This document shows, in pieces, positions 1 through 5,598 of a stretch of 5,598 nt of DNA (position 1 is its first letter; every line of letters begins with the position of its first letter). The stretch is from a bacterium (GTDB taxonomy: Bacteria; Cyanobacteriota; Vampirovibrionia; Gastranaerophilales; Gastranaerophilaceae), in assembly GCA_017995595.1 (NCBI GenBank), contig JAGOIO010000102.1:1-5598 (forward strand), read 5' to 3'. The notes under the pieces are model-generated. The model did no database searches, was not told where the DNA came from, and saw only the letters and a list, made by a program, of their open reading frames with translations. Made by a program: the position numbers and the translations under genes.

Positions 1-2
1 CA

Positions 3-1523
3 TCTCAATGGATAAATATTTTAGGTTCATTAATTTTACCAATATTATTTATAGTATTTATTATAATTACGATAAAAAGTGTTCAAGCTGGTGGCTCTCA
101 AGCCATGTCTTTCGGCAAAAGCAAAGCCAAAATGATGCTTGATAACAAAGTTAAAATAACATTTAATGACGTTGCCGGAATCGATGAAGAAAAACAAGAA
201 TTGGAAGAAATAGTTGATTTTCTAAAGCATGGTGAAAAATACATCAAATTAGGAGCAAAAATACCAAAAGGTGTGCTTTTAGTCGGAGTTCCGGGAACAG
301 GTAAAACCTTAATGGCAAAAGCTGTTGCAGGTGAAGCAGGCGTTCCATTCTTCTCAATTTCAGGTTCAGACTTTGTAGAAATGTTCGTCGGAGTCGGTGC
401 AAGCAGAGTTAGAGACTTGTTTGAACAAGCAAAAAAACACCAACCTTGTATTATATTTATAGATGAAATTGATGCAGTAGGTCGTCAACGTGGAGCAGGT
501 TTAGGCGGAGGACACGATGAAAGAGAACAAACTTTAAACCAATTACTTGTCGAAATGGACGGTTTTGATGAAACTACTAATATTATTGTTATTGCGGCAA
601 CAAACAGACCTGATATTTTAGACAACGCTCTTTTAAGACCCGGACGTTTTGACAGACAAATTGTTATTAACAGACCTGACATTTTAGGTAGAGAACAGAT
701 TTTAAAAGTTCATGCTAAAAATAAACCGTTAGCACCGGAAGTTGACTTGAAAGTTCTTGCAAAAAGAACTCCTGGGTTTACAGGTGCTGATTTACAAAAC
801 TTGTTGAACGAAGCAGCATTACTTGCAGCACGTTATAACAAAGATAAAATTGAAATGCCTGATTTGGAAGAAGCTATTGATAAAGTTATGGCAGGACCTG
901 AAAAGAAGTCAAGAATTATTTCTGATGAAGAAAAAGAAAATACTGCATACCACGAAGTTGGACATGCTCTTCTTTCTAAATTGCTTAAACATTGCGACCC
1001 ATTACATAAAGTCTCAATTATTCCAAGAGGAATGGCTTTAGGTATTACAATGACGTTACCTGAAAAAGACCATTTAACAATGACAAAAGCTCAATTAATT
1101 GACAGAATTACAATGACATTGGGTGGAAGAGTTGCAGAAGAAATGATTTACGGTAAAGAAGATATTACAACCGGAGCTTCAAACGATTTGGGTAAAGTTA
1201 CAGACCTAGCTCGTAAAATGGTTACAACATACGGTATGAGCGAAAAAATGGGAAATATGGCTTACGGAAAATCTGAAGAACACGTGTTTATGGGACGTGA
1301 TTTTGGACATACAAGAGACTTTTCAGAAGAAATTGCCGCTGATATTGACAAAGAAGTCAAGAAAATCGTCGATGATTGTTATTCAACAGCGATGAATTTA
1401 CTTCAAGAAAACAGAGATATGCTTGAATACATTGCTAAAGATTTGTTAGAAGAAGAAACTTTAGACGAAAAAGATTTTGTAGCATTAATGGATAAGGTGA
1501 AAAATGACAGAGGTCAATACTAA
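3..1523 (+). CDS. ftsH: ATP-dependent zinc metalloprotease FtsH, 5'-truncated by the window edge
   Basis: FtsH is a membrane-anchored hexameric AAA+ protease that unfolds and degrades membrane and regulatory proteins. The frame is open from base 3, so the true start lies upstream. The ATG at 105 is internal, because the residues before it form the second membrane helix (about 9-77, [20 protein letters not shown]) and the conserved linker to MSFGKSKAK. Counting that internal Met as 1, Walker A GVPGTGKT is at 61-68, pore loop FVGVG at 94-98, Walker B IIFIDEID at 116-123, and the second region of homology with arginine fingers R178 and R181 lies in LLRPGRFDR. The zinc site is HEVGH at 283-287, with the likely third ligand D361 in ASNDL. 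All catalytic residues are present. Walker A has Val where FtsH usually has Pro (GPPGTGKT). About 506 residues are visible; the family is usually 600-650, so roughly the first 100 (first helix and periplasmic domain) are missing. The last 20 bp overlap the next gene. Confidence 0.97.
   Translation, partial: SQWINILGSLILPILFIVFIIITIKSVQAGGSQAMSFGKSKAKMMLDNKVKITFNDVAGIDEEKQELEEIVDFLKHGEKYIKLGAKIPKGVLLVGVPGTGKTLMAKAVAGEAGVPFFSISGSDFVEMFVGVGASRVRDLFEQAKKHQPCIIFIDEIDAVGRQRGAGLGGGHDEREQTLNQLLVEMDGFDETTNIIVIAATNRPDILDNALLRPGRFDRQIVINRPDILGREQILKVHAKNKPLAPEVDLKVLAKRTPGFTGADLQNLLNEAALLAARYNKDKIEMPDLEEAIDKVMAGPEKKSRIISDEEKENTAYHEVGHALLSKLLKHCDPLHKVSIIPRGMALGITMTLPEKDHLTMTKAQLIDRITMTLGGRVAEEMIYGKEDITTGASNDLGKVTDLARKMVTTYGMSEKMGNMAYGKSEEHVFMGRDFGHTRDFSEEIAADIDKEVKKIVDDCYSTAMNLLQENRDMLEYIAKDLLEEETLDEKDFVALMDKVKNDRGQY
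1494..1500 (+). promoter_or_regulatory. Ribosome binding site of the cdhD-like gene, inside ftsH
   Basis: AAGGTGA lies within the last codons of ftsH, with its GG six bases before the ATG at 1504. It supports the 1504 start and a 20-bp overlap, an arrangement expected for translational coupling. Confidence 0.6.
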
Positions 1524-2364
1524 AACTTCAATTAGAACAATAAATTTTGATAATTTAAACATAGGCGGGGAAAACAACTTTAATGTTGCCCCCGTCTTTG
1601 CTTTAGAAATAAATGTTTTTGATTTTGAAAGTTCTTCTCACATTGTAAAAGATTACTTCAACAAAGAAACTGATTTAAAAAAAATAATTCAAAAAGCTCA
1701 AAAAACGAATTGCGATATTTTGGCATTAAAATTCAATTTGGGAGAAGACAATATTGAACAAGATGTAAAAGAATCAGTTAAGATTTTAAAAAAGTTACTG
1801 CCAAGCATAACAAAACCTTTAATGGTAATAGGAGCAGGGAACAAAGAAGTTGACATGGAGCTATTACCTGAACTGATAAAGATTTTAGATAGGGAAAGTA
1901 TAATATCATATATTGAAGAAAACACCTATGAAAAGATATTGCCATCTATCGTAAAAGGCGGTCATATAGCAGTTATAAGAACTCCGATAGATATTAATCT
2001 TGCAAAAGAAATGAATATACTTACAACGGATAAAGGTCAAAATCCGAATAAAATATTAATTGATACTGATATGGGAGGATTAGGCTATGGATTGGAATAC
2101 GGATATAGCATAATCGAAAGAATTAAACTTGCAGCTTTTGACGGAGATGAAATGCTTAACATGCCACTTGTAGCATTCGTTGGCGAAGAAGCATTAAAAG
2201 CAAAAGAAACAAAATCTGACAAACTTTGTGAAAGCTATGGCGATTTCAAATTGCGTTCAAAAATGTTTGAAATAACAACAGCATCATCTGTTATAACCGC
2301 AGGAGCAAATGTGATAGTCGTTGAAAACCCAGAAACTATTTCACTTTTAAAACAACTTATATAA
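1504..2364 (+). CDS. cdhD: CO dehydrogenase/acetyl-CoA synthase delta subunit-like protein (CdhD/AcsD family TIM barrel)
   Basis: In the Wood-Ljungdahl pathway the delta (small) subunit pairs with an Fe-S large subunit to form the corrinoid protein that carries methyl groups to acetyl-CoA synthase. The 286 residues follow the family pattern from end to end: IGG at 20-22, a [11 protein letters not shown] strand at 30-40, [10 protein letters not shown] at 104-113, [20 protein letters not shown] at 152-171, [20 protein letters not shown] at 191-210, DEMLNMPL at 215-222, and a C-terminal [19 protein letters not shown]. Acetogen AcsD proteins are slightly longer, a little over 300 residues. The protein has only two cysteines (C70, C241) and no Fe-S cluster motif, as expected for the small subunit. 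No other subunit, methyltransferase or CODH gene is in the window. It overlaps ftsH by 20 bp and has its own SD, so it is probably co-transcribed. Family membership is read from motifs and is fairly sure. Function in this organism is not: it may be part of a full pathway encoded elsewhere or a solitary, repurposed homologue. Confidence 0.82.
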   Translation: MTEVNTKTSIRTINFDNLNIGGENNFNVAPVFALEINVFDFESSSHIVKDYFNKETDLKKIIQKAQKTNCDILALKFNLGEDNIEQDVKESVKILKKLLPSITKPLMVIGAGNKEVDMELLPELIKILDRESIISYIEENTYEKILPSIVKGGHIAVIRTPIDINLAKEMNILTTDKGQNPNKILIDTDMGGLGYGLEYGYSIIERIKLAAFDGDEMLNMPLVAFVGEEALKAKETKSDKLCESYGDFKLRSKMFEITTASSVITAGANVIVVENPETISLLKQLI

Positions 2365-2398
2365 AGATAAAAATCCAATCAATGCAAAATTTGGCACT

Positions 2399-2404
2399 AA
2401 AAAA
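2399..2404 (-). terminator. Oligo-T run directly after tRNA-Cys
   Basis: Read on the minus strand, the tRNA acceptor stem and discriminator T are followed at once by six more T. A near-palindrome (TGCAAAATTTGGCA on the + strand, 2383-2396) follows, but it has no usable loop and precedes no T-run. The T-run probably contributes to ending the tRNA transcript; no classical hairpin terminator is clear. Confidence 0.35.
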
Positions 2405-2475
2405 AGGAGACACCCAGATTTGAACTGGGGATAAGAGCTTTGCAGGCTCCTGCCTTACCACTTGGCCATGTCTCC
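2405..2475 (-). tRNA. tRNA-Cys (anticodon GCA)
   Basis: The 71-nt minus-strand sequence folds as a full cloverleaf. Acceptor stem GGAGACA pairs with TGTCTCC. The D arm has stem GCC/GGC. Anticodon stem GGAGC/GCTCT (one G-U pair) carries loop CTGCAAA with anticodon GCA. The variable loop is 4 nt, and T stem CCCAG/CTGGG carries loop TTCAAAT. The discriminator base is U73, the known identity element for cysteine tRNA. The 3' CCA is not encoded and must be added enzymatically. The gene stands alone between the end of the cdhD-like gene, 40 bp away and convergent, and nrdJ, which is divergent. Confidence 0.97.
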
Positions 2476-2501
2476 TCATGTGGATTATTCCTTGTTATTC
2501 T

Positions 2502-2530
2502 ATAATATTTTACACATAACAATTTGTCAA
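2502..2530 (-). promoter_or_regulatory. Sigma70-type promoter of tRNA-Cys
   Basis: On the minus strand a perfect -35 TTGACA (2530-2525) is separated by exactly 17 bp from a -10 TATTAT (2507-2502). Initiation about 7 bp further on, near 2494-2496, would give a leader of about 20 nt before the tRNA 5' end, to be removed by RNase P. It is the clearest promoter in the window and fits a highly expressed stable RNA. Confidence 0.8.
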
Positions 2531-2723
2531 GAAAACATCTGGGCAGATTTTTTATCAACAACAGTTCTTTAAGATATGTTTATTTTAGATTTTTCTATTG
2601 TAATCCACTTCTCGAGGATTTTAAGCAAAAAGCTCACGTAAAGTTTCTTTAAATATTCTTCCATGCCTTTTGAATTTATTATAAAATAAGATAACTATAT
2701 TGTTATATGTGTATTATTAAATT
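2531..2723 (+). other. Intergenic region between the tRNA-Cys promoter and nrdJ
   Basis: No gene is supported here. The stretch is AT-rich. It contains a weak imperfect hairpin (ATCT-GGGC-AGAT then T-run, 2537-2553), a short inverted repeat AATCC/GGATT around 2601-2619, and a palindrome just before the nrdJ ribosome site. I see no cobalamin riboswitch and no -35/-10 pair near consensus. TTGAAT at 2670-2675 has only a poor -10 at suitable distance. The nrdJ promoter must lie here but cannot be fixed by eye. Confidence 0.5.
2691..2706. promoter_or_regulatory. Palindrome upstream of nrdJ, possible operator
   Basis: ATAAC-tatatt-GTTAT is a perfect 5+5 inverted repeat with a 6-bp AT spacer, ending 29 bp before the nrdJ start. 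A regulator dimer could bind here. It does not match the 16-bp NrdR box well: only the left ACTATAT part agrees and the spacing is wrong. In DNA this AT-rich such a repeat may be chance. Confidence 0.25.
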
Positions 2724-2730
2724 TGGAGGT
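2724..2730 (+). promoter_or_regulatory. Shine-Dalgarno of nrdJ that fixes the GTG start
   Basis: TGGAGGT includes a full GGAGG (2725-2729), six bases before GTG at 2736. No in-frame ATG lies near it, so the SD supports GTG as the start codon. Confidence 0.85.
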
Positions 2731-2735
2731 ATAAG

Positions 2736-4802
2736 GTGAGTTTGGATTTGGGAGAAAAAGTTGAACTATCCGAAAATGCCGTTAAGGTATTAGAAAAAAG
2801 ATATTTAAAACGTGATAAAAATGGTGATTGTGTAGAAACACCGGCAGACATGTTCAGAAGAGTAGCTGACAGTATTGCAAAAGGAGATTTAAAGTATAGA
2901 GGAACAGAAACAGGAGTTAAAGCATTATCAGACAAGTTTTATGAAGCAATTACACACCGTTACTTTATGCCAAACTCTCCAACACTTATGAATGCAGGTC
3001 GTGAACTTGGTCAATTATCAGCATGCTTCGTTCTTCCTGTTGAAGATTCACTTGAAGGTATTTTTGATACAATTAAAAATACAGCATTAATTCATAAATC
3101 AGGTGGAGGAACCGGTTTTTCTTTCTCAAGATTGAGACCAAAAAATGACGTAGTTCGTTCAACAATGGGCGTTTCTTCAGGTCCTGTTTCATTTATGGAA
3201 GTATTTAATGCTGCAACAGAAGCTGTAAAACAAGGCGGAACTCGTCGTGGTGCTAATATGGGTATTTTGAGAGTTGACCACCCTGATATTTTAGATTTCA
3301 TTAATTGTAAAAGTGATAACAATAAATTAAACAATTTCAACATTTCAGTTGCAATTACAGATAAATTTATGGAAGCTGTAAAAAACGATGAAGATTACGA
3401 TTTAATCCACCCGAATACAAAAGAACCTGTCGGCAGAATGAATGCAAGACAAGTGTTTGAAATGATAGTTGACGGAGCATGGAGAAACGGTGAACCAGGT
3501 ATTGTATTTATTGACAAAATGAATTCAGACAATCCAACACCATTAATCGGCGAAATAGAATCAACAAACCCTTGCGGTGAAGTTCCACTTTTACCTTACG
3601 AAGCTTGCAACCTTGGCTCAATAAACCTTGGACTTATGGTTAAAGAGGGTGCTAACGGTGCAGAAGTTGACTGGAATAAATTGGGTGAAGTTACAGAACT
3701 TGCTATTCACTTCTTGGATAATGTAATTACTGTTAATAACTATCCGCTACCTGTAATTTCAGACATGGTACAAAATAACAGAAAAATCGGACTTGGAGTT
3801 ATGGGTTGGGCTGATATGCTTATGAAAATGGGATTAGCATACAACTCAGAAGAAGGCACAAAGCTTGCAAGTCAAGTTATGGAATTCATAGACTACCATT
3901 CAAAGATTAAATCTATAGAATTTGCAAAAACAAGAGGAGCTTTTAATAACTTTAAAGGAAGCGTTTACGAAAGCGGAAAATTCCTTACAAATAAATATAC
4001 AGGAAAATCAGCAGGAATGATATCAGACGAGCAATGGAAAGAACTTGATGCACAAATCAAAAAAGTCGGAATCAGAAATGCAACAACTACTTGTATTGCA
4101 CCAACAGGAACAATTTCAATGATAGCATCAGCATCAGGCGGAGTTGAACCGTTATTTGGTCTTGTATTTGTAAGAAATGTAATGGACGGAACGGAATTAC
4201 TTGAAATAAACCCTGTATTTGAAAAATACGCTAGAGATAACGGATTTTATTCAGAAGAATTAATGAAGAAAATTTCAACAACAGGTTCAATTGCTCATAT
4301 TGACGGTGTTCCAGACAGTGCAAAGAAGATATTCCCAACAGCACACGATGTTAGTCCATATTGGCACGTAAAAATGCAAGCAGCTTTCCAACTTCACACT
4401 GATAACGCAGTTTCAAAAACAGTAAACTTTGAAGAACATGCAACAAGAGAAGATATTGAAAAGGCATACATTTTAGCTTACGAAAATGACTTGAAAGGAA
4501 TTACAGTTTACAGAAACAACAGCCGTACATTCCAACCAATGAATTTGAATGATAAGAAAAAAGAACCTGCTATGAAAATTGAAATCAAACCTGTAAATAG
4601 CGAAAAGAAGCCTACACAAGAAGAACGCAAGGTAGCACTTGAGGCAGTAAAAGACGTAAAACCATTGAAGATTGAAGTAAAAGACACTGTTGCAGAGGGC
4701 GTAGAACTTAAAGAGTTTAAATGTCCGGAATGCGGTCATACAATAAAGATGGCAGAAGGTTGCTTTATTTGCTTAAATTGTGGATATTCAGGTTGTTCAT
4801 AG
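2736..4802 (+). CDS. nrdJ: Adenosylcobalamin-dependent (class II) ribonucleoside-diphosphate reductase
   Basis: This enzyme reduces ribonucleotides to deoxyribonucleotides in the cytoplasm, using vitamin B12 instead of oxygen or a second subunit to make the radical. The protein has 688 residues and is complete. An N-terminal RNR segment (about 1-85) has no obvious ATP cone and is followed by the ten-stranded barrel. C97 (in LSACFVLP) and C291 (in [10 protein letters not shown]) are the expected redox pair. N278, C280 and E282 in NPCGE are the catalytic Asn/thiyl-radical Cys/Glu triad. The 11-residue distance from C280 to C291 matches class II rather than class I enzymes. APTGTIS at 455-461 is the conserved phosphate-binding motif. 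A Lys/Glu-rich linker (about 603-656) joins a C-terminal cysteine cluster, CPEC at 663-666, CFIC at 676-679 and CGYSGC at 682-687, which combines a probable zinc ribbon with the tail cysteines that re-reduce the active site. It starts at GTG with a strong SD, is monocistronic here and ends before a strong terminator. Confidence 0.96.
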   Translation: MSLDLGEKVELSENAVKVLEKRYLKRDKNGDCVETPADMFRRVADSIAKGDLKYRGTETGVKALSDKFYEAITHRYFMPNSPTLMNAGRELGQLSACFVLPVEDSLEGIFDTIKNTALIHKSGGGTGFSFSRLRPKNDVVRSTMGVSSGPVSFMEVFNAATEAVKQGGTRRGANMGILRVDHPDILDFINCKSDNNKLNNFNISVAITDKFMEAVKNDEDYDLIHPNTKEPVGRMNARQVFEMIVDGAWRNGEPGIVFIDKMNSDNPTPLIGEIESTNPCGEVPLLPYEACNLGSINLGLMVKEGANGAEVDWNKLGEVTELAIHFLDNVITVNNYPLPVISDMVQNNRKIGLGVMGWADMLMKMGLAYNSEEGTKLASQVMEFIDYHSKIKSIEFAKTRGAFNNFKGSVYESGKFLTNKYTGKSAGMISDEQWKELDAQIKKVGIRNATTTCIAPTGTISMIASASGGVEPLFGLVFVRNVMDGTELLEINPVFEKYARDNGFYSEELMKKISTTGSIAHIDGVPDSAKKIFPTAHDVSPYWHVKMQAAFQLHTDNAVSKTVNFEEHATREDIEKAYILAYENDLKGITVYRNNSRTFQPMNLNDKKKEPAMKIEIKPVNSEKKPTQEERKVALEAVKDVKPLKIEVKDTVAEGVELKEFKCPECGHTIKMAEGCFICLNCGYSGCS

Positions 4803-4826
4803 GTTAAAGTATAGTAAGTAAAGAAT

Positions 4827-4858
4827 AAAAAACGCTGACTATTCAGTCAGCGTTTTTT
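4827..4858. terminator. Bidirectional rho-independent terminator between nrdJ and the prepilin gene
   Basis: A perfect 8-bp stem CGCTGACT/AGTCAGCG (4833-4840 and 4845-4852) with loop ATTC is flanked by A6 (4827-4832) and T6 (4853-4858). It has the required U-run on both strands, so it can end nrdJ from the left and the prepilin gene, whose stop is 15 bp away, from the right. Confidence 0.93.
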
Positions 4859-4873
4859 ATGCAACAAAATCAT

Positions 4874-5557
4874 TTAGAATTTTATCGGATAATCGTCTGC
4901 AATTTTCCAGCCATCAGACATTATTAAATCGGCACACCCCCACCTTACGTTATTTGGAACATTCATATTACAAGATTGATTAGAAGTCGAAGTTAAGAGA
5001 TAAGCTCTAGTCGGACCAATTCCAAATGGAACTATTTTTTTATCAGAATCTAAATTAAAAACAAAAGCATCTTTACCATTTATAGCCTTACGTCCTGAAT
5101 CTTCCATTTTTTTAGCATCTGGGAAAAAAGCTATCCATTTTTCATCTAAGACAAAAGCTGTTCCATCAGACAAATACACCGCAACCCCTTGAATTGGAAT
5201 ATTAACATAATAGCCATTCTCATATTTCAAAACACTTAAATATTTTTTCAAGTAAGTTTCGAAAAAAGTTGTATTTTCTTCTTGAGAATATAAAGTCGCA
5301 TAAGTCCAATCAGACATTTGACCATTATCAAGTTCAGATTTTGTAAGAGCTTGTTGCATCGTTGAATAGAATTTTTGTAGTCTCGAAACCGCAACCTTTC
5401 CTCGATACCTCGAGATTAAGGACGGAATAGTTAAAGCCGCAACAACACCAATAATACCAAGTGTAATCAATACTTCTGCTAAAGTAAATGCCACGAACTT
5501 GTCAAAAGGCTTATGTTCAGAGAGTTTGCCCCCCCCCCCCAGGGGGGAAAAACGCAA
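4874..5557 (-). CDS. Type IV prepilin / pseudopilin-like protein, start uncertain
   Basis: A secreted or surface filament-type subunit with an N-terminal prepilin cleavage/methylation signal. Numbering from a TTG at 5557 (227 aa), the leader ends KFVA and the mature protein would begin at F24 (FTLAEVLITLGIIGVVAALT). It has the invariant Glu at mature position 5 (E28) and a hydrophobic helix to about residue 46. Ala rather than the usual Gly precedes the cut. A coiled stalk helix (about 50-75) leads to a globular part with C196 and C208 near the end, able to form a disulfide loop, and a WKIADDYPIKF terminus. The exact role (pilus, type II secretion or competence) cannot be told; no assembly genes are adjacent. 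The start is doubtful: no SD precedes the TTG, the leader codes a G12 tract as PLGGGG, and the frame stays open to the window edge at 5598. The real start may lie beyond the window, or at GTG 5494 (leader Val-Ala only), which also lacks an SD. Confidence 0.85.
   Translation of the reverse strand: MRFSPLGGGGKLSEHKPFDKFVAFTLAEVLITLGIIGVVAALTIPSLISRYRGKVAVSRLQKFYSTMQQALTKSELDNGQMSDWTYATLYSQEENTTFFETYLKKYLSVLKYENGYYVNIPIQGVAVYLSDGTAFVLDEKWIAFFPDAKKMEDSGRKAINGKDAFVFNLDSDKKIVPFGIGPTRAYLLTSTSNQSCNMNVPNNVRWGCADLIMSDGWKIADDYPIKF
5529..5547 (-). repeat. Homopolymer pair C6-T-G12 in the prepilin leader
   Basis: The + strand reads twelve C (5529-5540), A, then six G (5542-5547); on the coding strand this is C6, T, G12. 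It is both a long mononucleotide tract and an inverted repeat in which C6 can pair with the distal Gs. It is very G/C-rich against the AT-rich surroundings. Such a tract inside or just before a coding start is prone to slipped-strand length change, and the exact length here could also be a sequencing error. Confidence 0.85.
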
Positions 5558-5582
5558 AAAAAGGTTTTCTTTAGCAAACCTT
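5556..5582 (-). terminator. Terminator-like hairpin upstream of the prepilin gene
   Basis: On the minus strand AAGGTTT (5582-5576) pairs with AAACCTT (5567-5561) across an 8-nt loop, followed by five further T (5560-5556). It resembles a low-GC intrinsic terminator and could end a gene beyond the right edge or act as an attenuator before the prepilin gene. The stem has only two G-C pairs, and the prepilin frame runs open through it. Confidence 0.35.
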
Positions 5583-5598
5583 AAACCCCTTTTTTTTA

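Noticed and set aside
105..107. ATG as the start of ftsH
   Set aside because: Upstream in-frame codons from base 3 encode the second transmembrane helix and the conserved linker, so this Met is internal.
823..1041. Second + strand open frame inside ftsH
   Set aside because: Out of frame with intact ftsH, no SD, and a Lys/Leu-rich product typical of a shadow frame.
1698..1925. Minus-strand open frame inside the cdhD-like gene
   Set aside because: Fully antisense to a gene with family motifs on the other strand; low-complexity product with no start signal.
2501..2506. TATAAT on the + strand as a promoter for nrdJ
   Set aside because: No -35 at 16-18 bp (the position reads ATGTGG) and it is over 200 bp from nrdJ; it is the overlap of the minus-strand tRNA -10 region.
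2537..2553. ATCT-GGGC-AGAT hairpin followed by a T-run as an intrinsic terminator
   Set aside because: Only four pairs with one G-C before a mismatch; too weak to list as a terminator, though it is the only + strand candidate after cdhD.
2692..2707. NrdR box before nrdJ
   Set aside because: About 8 of 16 positions agree with the consensus and the right half does not fit at the required spacing.
2531..2735. Cobalamin riboswitch before the B12-dependent reductase
   Set aside because: No B12-box-like conserved core is visible, and the space lacks the paired elements of that class.
3092..3343. Minus-strand open frame inside nrdJ
   Set aside because: Antisense to the conserved catalytic barrel; composition is that of a shadow frame and no motif is recognisable.
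4473..4739. Open frame of 88 codons on the minus strand inside nrdJ
   Set aside because: It lies opposite the well-conserved end of nrdJ, reads as a Phe/Tyr/Leu-rich mirror of Lys/Glu codons, and has no ribosome site.

Overview
The window is AT-rich and densely coded. It holds four protein genes, one tRNA gene and two short intergenic spaces. The genes suggest a low-GC anaerobic bacterium. The final gene encodes a prepilin-like protein whose N-terminal motif (FTLAEVLITLGIIGVVAAL) is, from memory, very typical of gut Gastranaerophilales/Vampirovibrionia (the non-photosynthetic sister lineage of Cyanobacteria). This assignment is inference; similar pilins occur in a few other phyla.

Left part (1-2364, + strand): the 3' five-sixths of ftsH, a membrane-anchored AAA+ zinc protease cut by the left window edge. 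It overlaps by 20 bp a 286-codon gene for a homologue of the delta (small corrinoid Fe-S protein) subunit of CO dehydrogenase/acetyl-CoA synthase. No partner subunit of that complex is present in the window. The overlap, and an SD inside the end of ftsH, indicate co-transcription.

Middle (2365-2735): a tRNA-Cys(GCA) gene on the minus strand, with a near-consensus sigma70 promoter (TTGACA, 17 bp, TATTAT), convergent with the ftsH-cdhD pair. The remaining about 200 bp leads to nrdJ and contains a small palindrome but no convincing promoter.

Right part (2736-5598): nrdJ, a complete adenosylcobalamin-dependent class II ribonucleotide reductase starting at GTG behind a strong SD. It is followed by a symmetric A6-stem-T6 terminator that can serve both strands. 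Convergent with it, on the minus strand, is a type IV prepilin/pseudopilin-like gene. Its upstream end is abnormal: a G12 tract, a C6 run, a terminator-like hairpin, no SD and no ATG, with the frame open to the window edge.

The genes do not form one pathway. The features most worth a second look are the solitary CdhD-like protein coupled to ftsH and the homopolymer-laden leader of the prepilin gene, a candidate phase-variable or repeated leader. No CRISPR array, insertion sequence, toxin-antitoxin pair or recognisable defence system was seen.
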